A DNA stretch of 64,000 bases from Streptomyces changanensis (GCF_024600715.1 NZ_CP102332.1:4650001-4714000), one strand, 5' to 3'. Numbered from the stretch's first letter, positions 8,518 through 18,292 are shown. A program made the numbers and translations. The notes: generated by a model from the letters alone, not told the origin.

Positions 8518-9462
8518 TCAGGCCCCCTTCACGCCCGCGCCCCACTGGGGCTGGGCGGCAGTGTGTGCGTGGTACTCGACCGCTCCGGCGGTCATGCGCA
8601 TGAAGGCCTCCTCCAGCGAGGCCCGCTGGGCGCTCAGCTCGTGGAGGACGAGGCCGTGCCGCGCGGCCAGCTCGCCGACCCGCTCCGTCGACGCCCCGTC
8701 GATCTCCAGCGCCCCGTCGGTGCCGTCCACCGGCGTCATCCCCTCCCGCTGGAGGACGTCCCGGGCGCGTTCCGGCTGCGGCGTGCGCAGGCGTACGAAC
8801 GCGCGCGAATTCCGCTGGATGAAATCCGCCATCGTCGTGTCGGCCATCAGCCTGCCCTGCCCGATGACGATCAAGTGATCCGCCGTCAGCGCCATTTCGC
8901 TCATGAGATGGCTCGACACGAAGATCGTTCTTCCTTCGGCCGCGAGCTGTTTCATCAGATTGCGGATCCAGTGAATTCCCTCGGGATCCAGCCCGTTGAC
9001 CGGTTCGTCGAACATGAGAATCCGTGGATCACCCAGCAGCGCGGCGGCGATTCCGAGCCGCTGTCCCATACCCATCGAGAAGTTCTTGGACTTCTTGCGC
9101 GCCACCGCCGTCAACCCGACGATGTCGAGCACCTCCCCGACCCGCCGCTCGGGGATGCGGTTCGCCTGCGCCAGGCAGAGCAGGTTGTGGTACGCGCTGC
9201 GTCCGCCGTGCATCGCCTTGGCGTCCAGCAGGGCGCCGATGTACTTCAGCGGCTCCTGGAGCTGCTGGTACCGCATCCCGTCGATCCGCACCGTCCCGCT
9301 CGTCGGGGCGTCCAGACCGAGCATCATGCGCATCGTCGTCGACTTGCCCGCGCCGTTGGGTCCGAGGAAACCCGTGACCATTCCGGGACGGATGGTGAAG
9401 GAGAGTCGATCGACGGCCGTCTTCGTACCGAAACGCTTCGTCAGGCCCTCTGCTTCGATCAT
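8518..9462 (-). CDS. ABC transporter ATP-binding protein (copy 2)
   Basis: 314 aa. Walker A GPNGAGKST, signature SMGMGQR, Walker B ILMFDEP, switch VSSHLMSEM. The N-terminus MIEAEGLTKRFGTKTAVD is nearly the same as in copy 1 (MIEAVRLTKRYGAKTAVD), showing a tandem duplication of an ATPase-permease pair. The part around 8880-9100 is locally less GC-rich than its surroundings, with more A/T-ended codons than copy 1. Confidence 0.92.
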   Translation of the reverse strand: MIEAEGLTKRFGTKTAVDRLSFTIRPGMVTGFLGPNGAGKSTTMRMMLGLDAPTSGTVRIDGMRYQQLQEPLKYIGALLDAKAMHGGRSAYHNLLCLAQANRIPERRVGEVLDIVGLTAVARKKSKNFSMGMGQRLGIAAALLGDPRILMFDEPVNGLDPEGIHWIRNLMKQLAAEGRTIFVSSHLMSEMALTADHLIVIGQGRLMADTTMADFIQRNSRAFVRLRTPQPERARDVLQREGMTPVDGTDGALEIDGASTERVGELAARHGLVLHELSAQRASLEEAFMRMTAGAVEYHAHTAAQPQWGAGVKGA

Positions 9463-9482
9463 GCGCCCACGCTACGGAAGCG

Positions 9483-9518
9483 GATGGCCCCCCGCCACCT
9501 GAATGACGGAGGGCCATC
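9483..9518 (-). terminator. Hairpin terminator of filP
   Basis: Inverted repeat GATGGCCC (9483-9490) and GGGCCATC (9511-9518), about 90 bases downstream of the filP stop codon on the minus strand. No T-run follows, as is usual in Streptomyces. Confidence 0.5.
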
Positions 9519-9607
9519 GGGAGTACGCGCACGGCGGTCCTCACGGGGGAACAGGACCGGGTCGCGCGGCGGCCGCGCCGGGGCGCGGCGGCTCGTACGC
9601 CGGGGTG

Positions 9608-10546
9608 TCAGCGGGACTGCTGCGCCGGGACGCCGCGGGTCGTCGACTCGTCGTCGCTCGGCACGTTGGCCGCGGCGACCGCCGCACCGGTCAGCGTCGC
9701 CAGCATCTCGCGGACGTTGGTCAGCTGGGCGTTGATGGAGTCGCGGCGGTTCGTCAGCGCCGCCAGCTCGCGCTCCGATTCGCTGCGGATGCGGTCCGCC
9801 TTGGCGTTCGCGTCGGCCACGATGTCCTCGGCCTGGCGCTGCGCGGTCTCCACCGTCTGGCGGGCGCGGCGCTCCGCGTCCGTCCGCAGCTTCTCCGCCT
9901 CCAGGCGCAGCTGCTCGGCGCGGTGCTCGATCTCCGCGAGCCGCTTCTCCGCCTTCGCCTGACGCGAGGCCAGGTCCCGCTCGGACTGCTCCCGCCGCTT
10001 GGCGAGGTTCGTCTCGAAGTCGGCGGCGGCCTGCGCGGCCTTGGCGCGGGTCTCCTCGAAGAGCGCCTCCGCCTCCTCGCGCTTGGACTGGGCGTCCTTC
10101 TGCGCCTCGGAGCGCAGCGAGTTCGCCTCGGACTGGGCCTTCTCGACGATGCGGACGCCCTCGTCCTCCGCCTTCGCCTTGCGGTCCGCGGCGAACGACT
10201 CGGCGTCGTTGCGCACCTGCTGGGCCGCCGACTCGGCGAGCTCGCGGTGCTGCTCGGCGGCGCGACGGGCCTCCTCGCGCAGGTCCTTGGCCTCCTCCTC
10301 GGCGAGGCGGAGGATCTTCTCGACGCGGGCGCCGAGGCCGGCGTACGACGGCTCGGCGTCGCTGACCTGCGCCTGGGCGTTCTGCGTCTCGAGGTGCAGC
10401 TCCTCGATGCGCTTTTCCAGAGCGGTGATTCGGGCCAGAGCACTGTCACGGTCGGCGACGAGCTTGGTAATGCGGTCGTCCACCTGACCGCGGTCGTAAC
10501 CACGCCGCACGAGCTCGAAGCCGAAGGGGGAGGATGTGTCGCTCAT
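9608..10546 (-). CDS. filP: Intermediate filament-like coiled-coil protein FilP
   Basis: 312 aa, almost entirely coiled coil from about residue 30 to 280 (heptads rich in Ala, Glu, Arg), with a short ordered N-terminus SPFGFELVRRGYDRGQVDDRI and a disordered C-terminus. FilP is a filament-forming cytoskeletal protein at the subapical hypha that gives stiffness and works with DivIVA and Scy; older annotations call it cellulose-binding. The size and the place directly downstream of scy fit FilP (SCO5396). The N-terminal segment resembles the membrane-binding end of DivIVA-like proteins. Confidence 0.92.
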   Translation of the reverse strand: MSDTSSPFGFELVRRGYDRGQVDDRITKLVADRDSALARITALEKRIEELHLETQNAQAQVSDAEPSYAGLGARVEKILRLAEEEAKDLREEARRAAEQHRELAESAAQQVRNDAESFAADRKAKAEDEGVRIVEKAQSEANSLRSEAQKDAQSKREEAEALFEETRAKAAQAAADFETNLAKRREQSERDLASRQAKAEKRLAEIEHRAEQLRLEAEKLRTDAERRARQTVETAQRQAEDIVADANAKADRIRSESERELAALTNRRDSINAQLTNVREMLATLTGAAVAAANVPSDDESTTRGVPAQQSR

Positions 10547-10661
10547 GGGGTTCCTGTCGAATGAGACCGGTGAGGTGTTAGAGGGAATCCTAGGGGCCGA
10601 GGCGGCGTGTCATCGAGCGGATGACCGTTTGATTGGGAGAATGTCCAGCCTTTTGAGTGGC

Positions 10662-13600
10662 CTAGTCGGTGTTTGACTTGCCACTCGAACGGGTACTCCC
10701 GGCTGCCGCTCCGGCCTTCACGCCGCTGTCCTTGGCGCCACCGGTCGGTGCCTCGAAGGACTCCAACGCCTCCAGTACCGCCTGGACACGGGAGATCTCC
10801 GTCTGGATGTCCCCCTGCCGACGCACGAGCACCTCCAACTCCTGCCGTCCGTCCGCCACCACACGGGCGGCCTCCGCCTCCGCCTCCTCGCGGATGCGCT
10901 GCGCCTCGCGGTCCATGTCGGCCTTCTTCTGGTTGGCCTCCTTCAGCAGGCCCTCGGCCTTCCTCACCGCGGCGATACGGACCTTGCTCGCCTCCGAGTT
11001 GGCGCCGGAGAGCAGCTCCTCGGCCTTCGCCTCCGCCTCGGCCAGCTGCTGCTCGGCGGTCTTCACCAGCTTGTCCGCCCGCTCGCCCGCGACGCGCACC
11101 TGCTCGGCGCCCTCCCGGCGGGCGCGCTCGTGCAGCTCCTCGATCTCCGACTCGGTCCGCGTCCGGAGCTCCTCCATGCGCTCCCTTATGGCGTTGGCGT
11201 CGCTGCGCGCGCCGACCAGCAGCTCGTCGGCGTCCGTACGGGCCTTCTCCACCAGGGCGTTGCCCTCGATGGTCGCCTCGGACACGATGCGCTCGGCCTC
11301 CTTGCGGGCGGCCCCGACCATGGTGTCGGCCTGCGACTCGGCGTCCGTCGTGGCGCGCAGCGCCTCCTCCTGCGCCTTCGCCACCAGCTGGTCCGCCTGC
11401 TCGGCGGCGTCGGCGCGCCGCTTGTCGGCGGCCTCCCGCGCCTCGTCCAGCAGCCGGTCCGCCTCCGTACGGGCCTCCGCGCGCAGCTGCTCGGCCACCT
11501 CCTCGGCCTCCCGGAGGTGCTGCTCGGCCTCCTCGCGGAGCCGCTCGGCGGCCCGCTGCGCGGAACCGACCGTCTCGGCGGCCTCCGTCCGCAGCCGCTC
11601 GGCCTCGCCGCTCGCCTCCGCCACCAGCTGGTCCGCCTGCTCGGCGGCGTCGGCGCGCCGCTTGTCGGCGGCCTTGCGGGCCTCGTCCCGCAGCTGCTGG
11701 GCGTCCGCGCGCGCCGCGGCGCGCAGCCGCTCGGCCTCCGCCTCGCCGTCGGCCTTCACCCGCTCGGCCTCCGCGCGCAGGCGGGCCGCCTCCGCGCGCG
11801 CCCCGTCGAGCGCCGCGGTCGCCTCGGCCGCCAACCGGCCGGCCTCCTCGGACGCCAGGGCGGTGACGCGCTCGGCCTCGCCCGTCGCGTCGCCGACGAT
11901 CACCTCGGCACGGGCCGTGGCGTCGCCGACGAGCTTGTCGGCCTCGTTCGACGCCTCCGTGACGAGCCGGTCGGCCTGGGTGGCCGCCTCGGACCGGATG
12001 CGGTTGGCGTCGCCCCGGGCCTCGGCCCGCGTCCTCGCCGCGTCCTGTTCGGCCGCGGCGAGCGAGTCCGACGCCTCGGTGCGCACCCGCTGCGCGTACT
12101 CGGAACTGTCGGTCTTGAGGCGCTCGGCCTCCGCGAGGGCGTCCCGGACGGTCCGGTCGGCGAGCGCCTTCGCCGCCTCGGTCTCCTCCTGCGCCCGCTC
12201 GCGGACCCGCGCGGCGTCCTCGGCCGCGCGCTCCCGCTCCTGGTAGGCGTCGGCGCGGACGCGGTCCGCCTCCTCCTGCGCCTCGGTCCTGGTCCGCTCG
12301 GCGGCGTGCTCGGCGGCCGACCGCAACCCGGCGATCTCCTCCTCGGCGGCCTCCTGGAGCCCGGCCACCGATTCGCGCACCTGCTGCGCGGTCTGCTCGG
12401 CCGCGGAGACCAGCTCCGTGGCGCGCTGGTCCGCCTCCTCGACGAGCCGCTGCGCCTCCGCCTGGGCCTCCTCGACCCGGGTGCGGGCCGACGCCAGCAG
12501 CTCCTCGCTCTGCCGCCGGGCCCGGTCGCGCTCCTGGTCGGCCTCGGCGCGGGCGGTGCCGAGGGTCTCCTCGGCCTCGCGGCGGCGCCGGTTGGCCTCC
12601 TCCTGCGCGGCCGCCAGCTCCTCGGCGGCCTCCGTCTTGAGCCGCTCGGCCGCGGCCTGGGCCTCGGCGCGTACCCGGTCGGCGGTCTCCTGCGCCTCCG
12701 TGCGCAGCCGCTCGGCCTCGGCGGCCGCCTCGGCGCGCAGCCGTACGGCGGCGTTCTCCGCCTCGGCGCGGGCGCCCGACGCGTCCGCGGCCGCCTCGGT
12801 GCGCAGGCGCTCGGCCTCCTGCTCGGCCTGCTCCTGGAGGGCGCGCCGGCGCTCGGCCGCCTCGGTGCGCAGTCGCTCGGTCTCCTCGGCCGCCTCCCGG
12901 CGCAGGCCCTCGGCCTGCGCGCGGGCGTCGGCGAGGGTCTGCTCCGCCGACGTGAGGCGGGACTCGGCCTCCTCGTGGAGCCGGGCCAGCTCCTCGGCGG
13001 CCTCCGCGCTCCGCGCCGCGACCCCGCGCTCGGCCTCCTCGCGCAGCGCGGTCGCGGCGGTCTCGGCGGCCGCCCGTACGGACTCGGCCTGCTCCTCGGC
13101 TTCGGCGCGCAGCCGGTCGGCCTCGGCGCGGGTGCGCTCCAGGATCTCCTCGGCCTGGGCGCGCAGGGTGGTCGCGCGCTCGATGGCCTCGGCGCGGACC
13201 CGCTCGCTGTCGGCGGCGGCCGCGGTGCGCAGCTCGTCGGCGTCGGACTTCGCCTTGGTCAGCAGCTCCTCGGCGGTCCCGGCCGCCTCCTCGATCTGCT
13301 GGAGCGCCTCGCGCCGGGCCTCGGCGCGGATCCGCTCGCCCTCGGCGACGGCCTCCGACCGCAGCTGCTCGGCCTCCCCGCGCAGTCGGCGGGCCTCCTC
13401 CTGGAGCTCGACCGTCTTGGCGCGGTACTCCTTGGTGTCGTCCTTCGCGGCGCCGCGCAGCTGATCGGCGGTGTCCGCGGCCTCCCCCACCAGGCGGTCG
13501 GCCTCGGCCTCGGCCTCGCGACGGATCCGCTCGGCCTCCTCGCTCGCCTTGCGGGTGGTGGCCTGGGCGTCCTCGGACGCCTTGCCGAGCATCTCCTCGG

Positions 13601-14717
13601 CGGCGCGGGCGGCCTTCGCCAGCTGCGCGGCGGAGTCCTCGGCCGCCTTGGTGCGGGACTTCTCGGCGGCCTCGGCGACGAGCTTCTCCGCCTCGGCGCG
13701 GGCGTCGGCGAGCGCCTGCTCGGCCTCCGCCTTGAGGGCCTCGGCCTCCTTGGTGGCCTCGCCGACCAGGCGCGCGATCTCCGTCTTCGCGGTACGGCTG
13801 CGCTGCTCGTTGGCCGACTCGGCGGCGGCGAGCCGCTTCGCGGCGTCCTCGGTGGCGGCGGCGACGACCTTGTCGGCCTCGGCGCGGGCGAGCCGCAGCC
13901 GCTCCTCGGCCTCCTGCATGCGCTGCTCGGCGCCCCGGCTGAGCTCGGTGGCCTGCTGCCGGGCCTGCTCGGCCTCGGTGGCGGTGGCGGTACGCAGCCG
14001 CTCGGCGTGGCTGGTGGCCTCCTGGGCCTGGGCGGAGGCGGCGTTGAGCAGCCGCTCGGCGTCCCGGCGGGCACGCAGCAGCGTCGCCTCCGCCTCGGCG
14101 CGCGCGGCCTCGGACTCGGCGGCCAGCCGCTGGCGGGCCTCCTCGGCGACCCGGGCGGCCTCGGCGCGGGCGGCGGCGAGCGCCTGCTCCGCCTCGGCGC
14201 GCGACTCCTCCATCAGGCGCCGCGCCTGGGCCTCGGTACGGGCCCGCAGCTGCTCGGCCCAGGCCACGTTCTCGTTGACGTGCGCCTCGACGGTCCGGCG
14301 GCGCTCGGCCAGCTCCTGGTCGAGCTGCTGGCGCCGCTGCACGGCCTCGTGGTGCAACTCGGCCTGGAGGCGGGCCTGGTGCTCGGCGTGCTCCTGCAGG
14401 ATGCGCTGGGTCTGGGCGCGGGCCTCGCGCAGCTCGCGCTCCGCGTCGGTGCGCATCTGCTCGGCCTGCATCTGGGCGTTGCGCAGCATCTGTTCGGCCT
14501 GGTAGCCGATGTCCGCGCTGTCGTAGGCAGGCCGGGAGGCGATGGCACGCCGGGCCTCGTGGAGCTTGGCGCGCAACACCTCGACCTGGTAACCGAGGTC
14601 CTCGGCGTGCTGGACGGCCTTCTCCCGCTCGGTCTTCAGCCGGTCCATCTCGGCTTCGAACCGCGAAAGGTGGTCGTCGTCAGCCCGGTGGCTCTCCTGG
14701 CGTTCGTAGCCCCGCAC
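10662..14717 (-). CDS. scy: Polarity coiled-coil scaffold Scy
   Basis: 1351 aa from a GTG at 14717 (RGYERQESHRADD follows; ggga about seven bases upstream). The open frame continues further up without a good start. An N-terminal heptad part (about residues 10-80) is followed by over 1200 residues of Ala/Glu/Arg coiled coil with long-period repeats, ending in a short Ser/Gly tail. Scy is the organiser of the tip polarisome, binding DivIVA and FilP and setting where tips emerge. S. coelicolor Scy is about 1326 aa, so this one is slightly longer. Repeat-rich DNA makes indels here likely. Confidence 0.92.
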   Translation of the reverse strand: MRGYERQESHRADDDHLSRFEAEMDRLKTEREKAVQHAEDLGYQVEVLRAKLHEARRAIASRPAYDSADIGYQAEQMLRNAQMQAEQMRTDAERELREARAQTQRILQEHAEHQARLQAELHHEAVQRRQQLDQELAERRRTVEAHVNENVAWAEQLRARTEAQARRLMEESRAEAEQALAAARAEAARVAEEARQRLAAESEAARAEAEATLLRARRDAERLLNAASAQAQEATSHAERLRTATATEAEQARQQATELSRGAEQRMQEAEERLRLARAEADKVVAAATEDAAKRLAAAESANEQRSRTAKTEIARLVGEATKEAEALKAEAEQALADARAEAEKLVAEAAEKSRTKAAEDSAAQLAKAARAAEEMLGKASEDAQATTRKASEEAERIRREAEAEADRLVGEAADTADQLRGAAKDDTKEYRAKTVELQEEARRLRGEAEQLRSEAVAEGERIRAEARREALQQIEEAAGTAEELLTKAKSDADELRTAAAADSERVRAEAIERATTLRAQAEEILERTRAEADRLRAEAEEQAESVRAAAETAATALREEAERGVAARSAEAAEELARLHEEAESRLTSAEQTLADARAQAEGLRREAAEETERLRTEAAERRRALQEQAEQEAERLRTEAAADASGARAEAENAAVRLRAEAAAEAERLRTEAQETADRVRAEAQAAAERLKTEAAEELAAAQEEANRRRREAEETLGTARAEADQERDRARRQSEELLASARTRVEEAQAEAQRLVEEADQRATELVSAAEQTAQQVRESVAGLQEAAEEEIAGLRSAAEHAAERTRTEAQEEADRVRADAYQERERAAEDAARVRERAQEETEAAKALADRTVRDALAEAERLKTDSSEYAQRVRTEASDSLAAAEQDAARTRAEARGDANRIRSEAATQADRLVTEASNEADKLVGDATARAEVIVGDATGEAERVTALASEEAGRLAAEATAALDGARAEAARLRAEAERVKADGEAEAERLRAAARADAQQLRDEARKAADKRRADAAEQADQLVAEASGEAERLRTEAAETVGSAQRAAERLREEAEQHLREAEEVAEQLRAEARTEADRLLDEAREAADKRRADAAEQADQLVAKAQEEALRATTDAESQADTMVGAARKEAERIVSEATIEGNALVEKARTDADELLVGARSDANAIRERMEELRTRTESEIEELHERARREGAEQVRVAGERADKLVKTAEQQLAEAEAKAEELLSGANSEASKVRIAAVRKAEGLLKEANQKKADMDREAQRIREEAEAEAARVVADGRQELEVLVRRQGDIQTEISRVQAVLEALESFEAPTGGAKDSGVKAGAAAGSTRSSGKSNTD
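11379..11434. repeat. 56-bp exact direct repeat inside scy (copy 1)
   Basis: Identical to 11619-11674, offset by 240 bp (80 codons), so the frame is kept. Encodes the AADKRRADAAEQADQLVA segment. Other Scy repeats are much more diverged at DNA level, which suggests a recent duplication or gene conversion. Confidence 0.9.
11619..11674. repeat. 56-bp exact direct repeat inside scy (copy 2)
   Basis: Partner of 11379-11434. The flanking sequence diverges at once on the 3' side and after one base on the 5' side. Confidence 0.9.
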
Positions 14718-14894
14718 TGCGCGGTCCCATCCGTCCCCTGGTCGCGAACTCTCTTCGTACGGGCACCGTTCGCCGGCGAACGGACCCCCGGGGAATGGTC
14801 TCAGATCGACGCTTCCGACGACGACGCCGTGGCGCGGCACCGACCCGGCCCCGGCCCGGAGCCGCCCACTCTACCGGGCCGGGAATCCGTCAGG

Positions 14895-15335
14895 TCAGTG
14901 CTCCGCTGAGGCGGGCTCAGCGGACGTGACCAGTTCGGTGAGGACGCCGTGGCAGTCCTTGGGGTGCAGGAACGTGATCCGGGACCCCATGGAGCCGCGG
15001 CGCGGCTCGTCGTAGAGGACCCGCACGCCCTTGTCGCGGATGTCCGCCGCGTCGCCGTCGACGTCCGCGGTGCCGAACGCGATGTGGTGGACGCCCTCGC
15101 CGTTCTTGGCGAGCCACTTCGCGACGGTCGAGTCCTCGCGGGTGGGTTCCAGGAGCTGGAGGTAGGAGGCGCCGCCGTCCGAGGTGCCGTTGATCCTCAG
15201 CATGGCCTCGCGGACGCCCTGCTCCTCGTTGACCTCGGTGTGGAAGACCTCGAAGCCGTAGGTGGAGCGGTAGAACTCCACGGTCGTGTCGAGGTCGTGA
15301 CAGGCGATCCCGATGTGGTCGATTCTGGTGAGCAT
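14895..15335 (-). CDS. mce: Methylmalonyl-CoA epimerase
   Basis: 146 aa from the ATG at 15335; the longer open frame runs into the divergent promoter. Vicinal-oxygen-chelate fold with the metal ligands in place: H7 (RIDHIGIA), Q60 (SYLQLLEP), H84 (VHHIAF) and E134 (VLTELV), the same spacing class as the Propionibacterium enzyme. It interconverts (R)- and (S)-methylmalonyl-CoA, linking propionyl-CoA carboxylase to methylmalonyl-CoA mutase. Located upstream of scy and divergent from the thiolase gene. Confidence 0.94.
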   Translation of the reverse strand: MLTRIDHIGIACHDLDTTVEFYRSTYGFEVFHTEVNEEQGVREAMLRINGTSDGGASYLQLLEPTREDSTVAKWLAKNGEGVHHIAFGTADVDGDAADIRDKGVRVLYDEPRRGSMGSRITFLHPKDCHGVLTELVTSAEPASAEH

Positions 15336-15483
15336 GCGACCAGTGCAGCGCTCCACGGGGTGGTTACGCAACGTGCGCGCCGTCACACCGACCGCCCGGT
15401 GACCGGGGGCAGTACCGCTCAGTACATTGGCGGTAAACCCTCGTTCACTCCGCAGCCCCCCAGGCTGGAAGGGGATCGTCCTC

Positions 15484-16695
15484 ATGTCTGGAACGACCGG
15501 TACCACCTCCGTCATCGTCGCGGGCGCACGCACGCCCATGGGTCGACTGCTCGGCTCGTTGAAGTCCTTCTCCGGTGTCGACCTCGGCGGCTTCGCCATC
15601 AAGGCCGCCCTCGACCGGGCGGGCATCGGCGGCGACCAGGTGCAGTACGTGATCATGGGGCAGGTGCTCCAGGCGGGCGCCGGGCAGATCCCCGCCCGTC
15701 AGGCCGCCGTCAAGGCCGGCATCCCGATGAACGTCCCGGCGCTCACGATCAACAAGGTCTGCCTCTCCGGCCTCGACGCCATCGCCCTCGCCGACCAGCT
15801 GATCCGCGCGGGCGAGTTCGACGTGATCGTCGCCGGCGGCCAGGAGTCCATGACCAACGCGCCGCACCTGCTCCCGAAGTCCCGTGAGGGCTACAAGTAC
15901 GGCGCCATCGAGATGCTCGACGCCATGGCGTACGACGGCCTCACCGACCCCTTCGACAACATCGCCATGGGCGCGTCCACCGAGCGGCACAACACCCGCC
16001 TCGGCATCCGCCGCCCCGAGCAGGACGAGATCTCCGCCCTGTCGCACCAGCGCGCGGCGGCCGCCCAGAAGAACGGGCTGTTCGAGGCGGAGATCACGCC
16101 CGTGGAGATCCCGCAGCGCAAGGGCGAGCCCGTCCTCTTCGCCAAGGACGAGGGCATCCGGCCGGAGACCACGGCCGAGACGCTGGCCAAGCTGCGCCCG
16201 GCGTTCTCCAAGGAGGGCACGATCACGGCCGGCTCCTCGTCGCAGATCTCCGACGGTGCCGCCGCGGTCGTCGTGATGAGCAAGGCCAAGGCCGAGGAGC
16301 TGGGCCTGGAGTGGATCGCGGAGATCGGCGCGCACGGCAACGTCGCGGGCCCGGACAACGCGCTGCAGTCCCAGCCGTCCAACGCGATCCAGCACGCCCT
16401 GAAGAAGGAGGGCATGGATGTGGCGGACCTCGACCTGATCGAGATCAACGAGGCGTTCGCCGCCGTGTCCGTCCAGTCGATGAAGGATCTGGGCGTATCC
16501 CCTGAAAAGGTGAACGTCAACGGTGGCGCGATCGCCCTGGGCCACCCGATCGGCATGTCCGGTGCCCGTATCGTGCTCCACCTGGCGCTGGAGCTCCGGC
16601 GGCGCGGCGGCGGGACCGGCGCGGCGGCGCTGTGCGGCGGCGGCGGCCAGGGCGACGCGCTGATCCTCCGCGTCCCGAGCGCTTCGGCGAAGTAA
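15484..16695 (+). CDS. Acetyl-CoA C-acetyltransferase (thiolase)
   Basis: 403 aa from ATG 15484, preceded by aagggg. Thiolase signatures: nucleophile C93 in [11 protein letters not shown], the NEAF motif ([10 protein letters not shown]), the catalytic His in [12 protein letters not shown] and the second Cys in [11 protein letters not shown]. It condenses or cleaves acetoacetyl-CoA in fatty and branched-chain acyl-CoA metabolism. Fourteen bases separate it from meaB, whose ribosome binding site overlaps this gene's stop region, so the two form an operon. Confidence 0.93.
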   Translation: MSGTTGTTSVIVAGARTPMGRLLGSLKSFSGVDLGGFAIKAALDRAGIGGDQVQYVIMGQVLQAGAGQIPARQAAVKAGIPMNVPALTINKVCLSGLDAIALADQLIRAGEFDVIVAGGQESMTNAPHLLPKSREGYKYGAIEMLDAMAYDGLTDPFDNIAMGASTERHNTRLGIRRPEQDEISALSHQRAAAAQKNGLFEAEITPVEIPQRKGEPVLFAKDEGIRPETTAETLAKLRPAFSKEGTITAGSSSQISDGAAAVVVMSKAKAEELGLEWIAEIGAHGNVAGPDNALQSQPSNAIQHALKKEGMDVADLDLIEINEAFAAVSVQSMKDLGVSPEKVNVNGGAIALGHPIGMSGARIVLHLALELRRRGGGTGAAALCGGGGQGDALILRVPSASAK

Positions 16696-16709
16696 GGAGT
16701 CTGTACGAG

Positions 16710-17666
16710 ATGGTGGACGTCCCCGCACTGGTCGCCCAGGCACGGGAGGGCAGGCCACGGGCCGTGGCCCGGTTGATCTCGCTCGTGGAGGGGGCGTCCC
16801 CGCAGCTCCGTGAGGTGATGGCGGCCCTCGCCCCGCTCACGGGCGGCGCGTACGTGGTCGGCCTGACGGGTTCGCCCGGGGTCGGCAAGTCCACGTCGAC
16901 GTCGGCGCTGGTCTCCGCGTACCGCAGGGCGGGCAAGCGGGTCGGCGTCCTCGCCGTGGACCCGTCGTCGCCGTTCTCCGGCGGCGCGCTGCTGGGCGAC
17001 CGGGTCCGGATGTCCGAGCACGCCTCGGACCCGGGCGTCTACATCCGCTCCATGGCCACCCGCGGGCACCTGGGCGGTCTTGCGTGGTCGGCCCCGCAGG
17101 CGATCCGCGTCCTGGACGCGGCCGGCTGTGACGTGGTGCTCGTCGAGACGGTCGGCGTGGGTCAGTCCGAGGTGGAGATCGCCTCGCAGGCGGACACGTC
17201 GGTGGTGCTGCTGGCGCCCGGCATGGGCGACGGCATCCAGGCGGCGAAGGCCGGCATCCTGGAGATCGGCGACGTGTACGTGGTGAACAAGGCCGACCGG
17301 GACGGCGCGGACGCCACGGCACGCGAGCTCAACCATATGCTGGGCCTCGGGGAGGCGCGGGCGCCGGGCGACTGGCGGCCGCCGATCGTGAAGACGGTCG
17401 CCGCGCGCGGCGAGGGCGTCGACGAGGTCGTGGAGGCGCTGGAGAAGCACCGCGCCTGGATGGAGGAGCACGGCGTCCTGGCGGAGCGCCGCAGGGCCCG
17501 CGCCTCGCACGAGGTGGAGACCGTCGCGGTCACCGCGCTGCGCGAGCGCATCGGCGACCTGCGGGGCGACCGGCGCCTGGGCGTGCTGGCGGAGCGGATC
17601 GTGTCGGGCGAGCTCGACCCGTACGCGGCCGCCGACGAGCTCGTGGCGGGCCTGACGGGCCGCTGA
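16710..17666 (+). CDS. meaB: MeaB/ArgK-type G-protein chaperone of acyl-CoA mutase
   Basis: 318 aa; start ATG 16710 with aaggag at 16694-16699, overlapping the thiolase TAA. Walker A GSPGVGKST (residues 54-62), VDPSSPFSGGALLGDRVRM switch region, VLVETVGVGQSE and NKADRDG (G4). MeaB loads adenosylcobalamin onto, and protects, B12-dependent methylmalonyl- or isobutyryl-CoA mutases using GTP. The likely clients include the icmA product at 27807. Confidence 0.94.
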   Translation: MVDVPALVAQAREGRPRAVARLISLVEGASPQLREVMAALAPLTGGAYVVGLTGSPGVGKSTSTSALVSAYRRAGKRVGVLAVDPSSPFSGGALLGDRVRMSEHASDPGVYIRSMATRGHLGGLAWSAPQAIRVLDAAGCDVVLVETVGVGQSEVEIASQADTSVVLLAPGMGDGIQAAKAGILEIGDVYVVNKADRDGADATARELNHMLGLGEARAPGDWRPPIVKTVAARGEGVDEVVEALEKHRAWMEEHGVLAERRRARASHEVETVAVTALRERIGDLRGDRRLGVLAERIVSGELDPYAAADELVAGLTGR

Positions 17667-17674
17667 GCGGGCGT

Positions 17675-17719
17675 ACGCGAAGGGCCCCGCCCCCGATCGG
17701 GGGGCGGGGCCCTTCGCGT
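17675..17719. terminator. Bidirectional terminator between meaB and absC
   Basis: Near-perfect long inverted repeat beginning acgcgaagggcccc and ending ggggcccttcgcgt around a short GAT centre, just after the meaB stop. It sits between convergent genes and can serve both. Confidence 0.85.
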
Positions 17720-17815
17720 GTCACGGTCCCGTGGAGGGTCGGTCGGCGTGGCCCCCACCGGGAGGAGAGGCGCCCCGCGGGGCAGCGCGGGGTCGTGCGG
17801 AGGTGCGCGGGGCCG

Positions 17816-18292
17816 CTAGGGCTTGCCGCGCAGGCCGCGGAGGTGTTCCGCGATCGGCCGCAGCGAGGCGTGGAGGTCGGTCAGCGCCTCGGGGGCCAGC
17901 CGGTCGATGAAGTGCCTGCGCACCGACTCGACGTGGTGCGGCGCCACCTTGTGCATGGTCTCCATGCCCTGGTCGGTGAGGACCGCGTACAGTCCGCGCC
18001 GGTCCGACTCGCAGTTCTCGCGTCGGACCAGGCCGGCGTTCTCCATCCGGGTGATCTGGTGGGAGAGCCGGCTCTTGGACTGGAGGGTCGCCGCGGCGAG
18101 GTCGCTCATCCGCATGCGCCGCTCGGGCGACTCCGAGAGGTTCACGAGGATCTCGTAGTCGTTGTAGGTCAGGCCGAACGGCTGGAGGTCCTTCTCCAGC
18201 TGGTAGGTGAGTAGTCGGTTGACGTCGAGATAGGTGCGCCAGGCGCACTGCTCGCCATCGCTCAGCCACGAGGTGGCCGTCTCGGTCTCCAT
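17816..18292 (-). CDS. absC: MarR-family regulator AbsC
   Basis: 158 aa winged-helix protein: dimer helix LTYQLEKDLQPFGLTYNDYEIL, recognition region MSDLAAATLQSKSRLSHQITRMENAGLV, wing RRGLYAVLTDQG. Length and position match AbsC (SCO5405), a zinc-responsive MarR regulator that controls antibiotic production and zinc/coelibactin genes in S. coelicolor. No Shine-Dalgarno precedes the ATG, and a TAGAAT -10-like box lies only seven bases upstream (18299-18304), which suggests a leaderless mRNA. Confidence 0.85.
   Translation of the reverse strand: METETATSWLSDGEQCAWRTYLDVNRLLTYQLEKDLQPFGLTYNDYEILVNLSESPERRMRMSDLAAATLQSKSRLSHQITRMENAGLVRRENCESDRRGLYAVLTDQGMETMHKVAPHHVESVRRHFIDRLAPEALTDLHASLRPIAEHLRGLRGKP

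Noticed and set aside
10662..14717. Multiple repeated blocks in scy as a possible mobile or phage element
   Set aside because: They are in frame, follow coiled-coil periodicity and belong to one gene.
11130..14909. Plus-strand Leu/Gly/Arg-rich open frame opposite scy
   Set aside because: Mirror of the Scy coiled-coil codons; no independent start site or domain.
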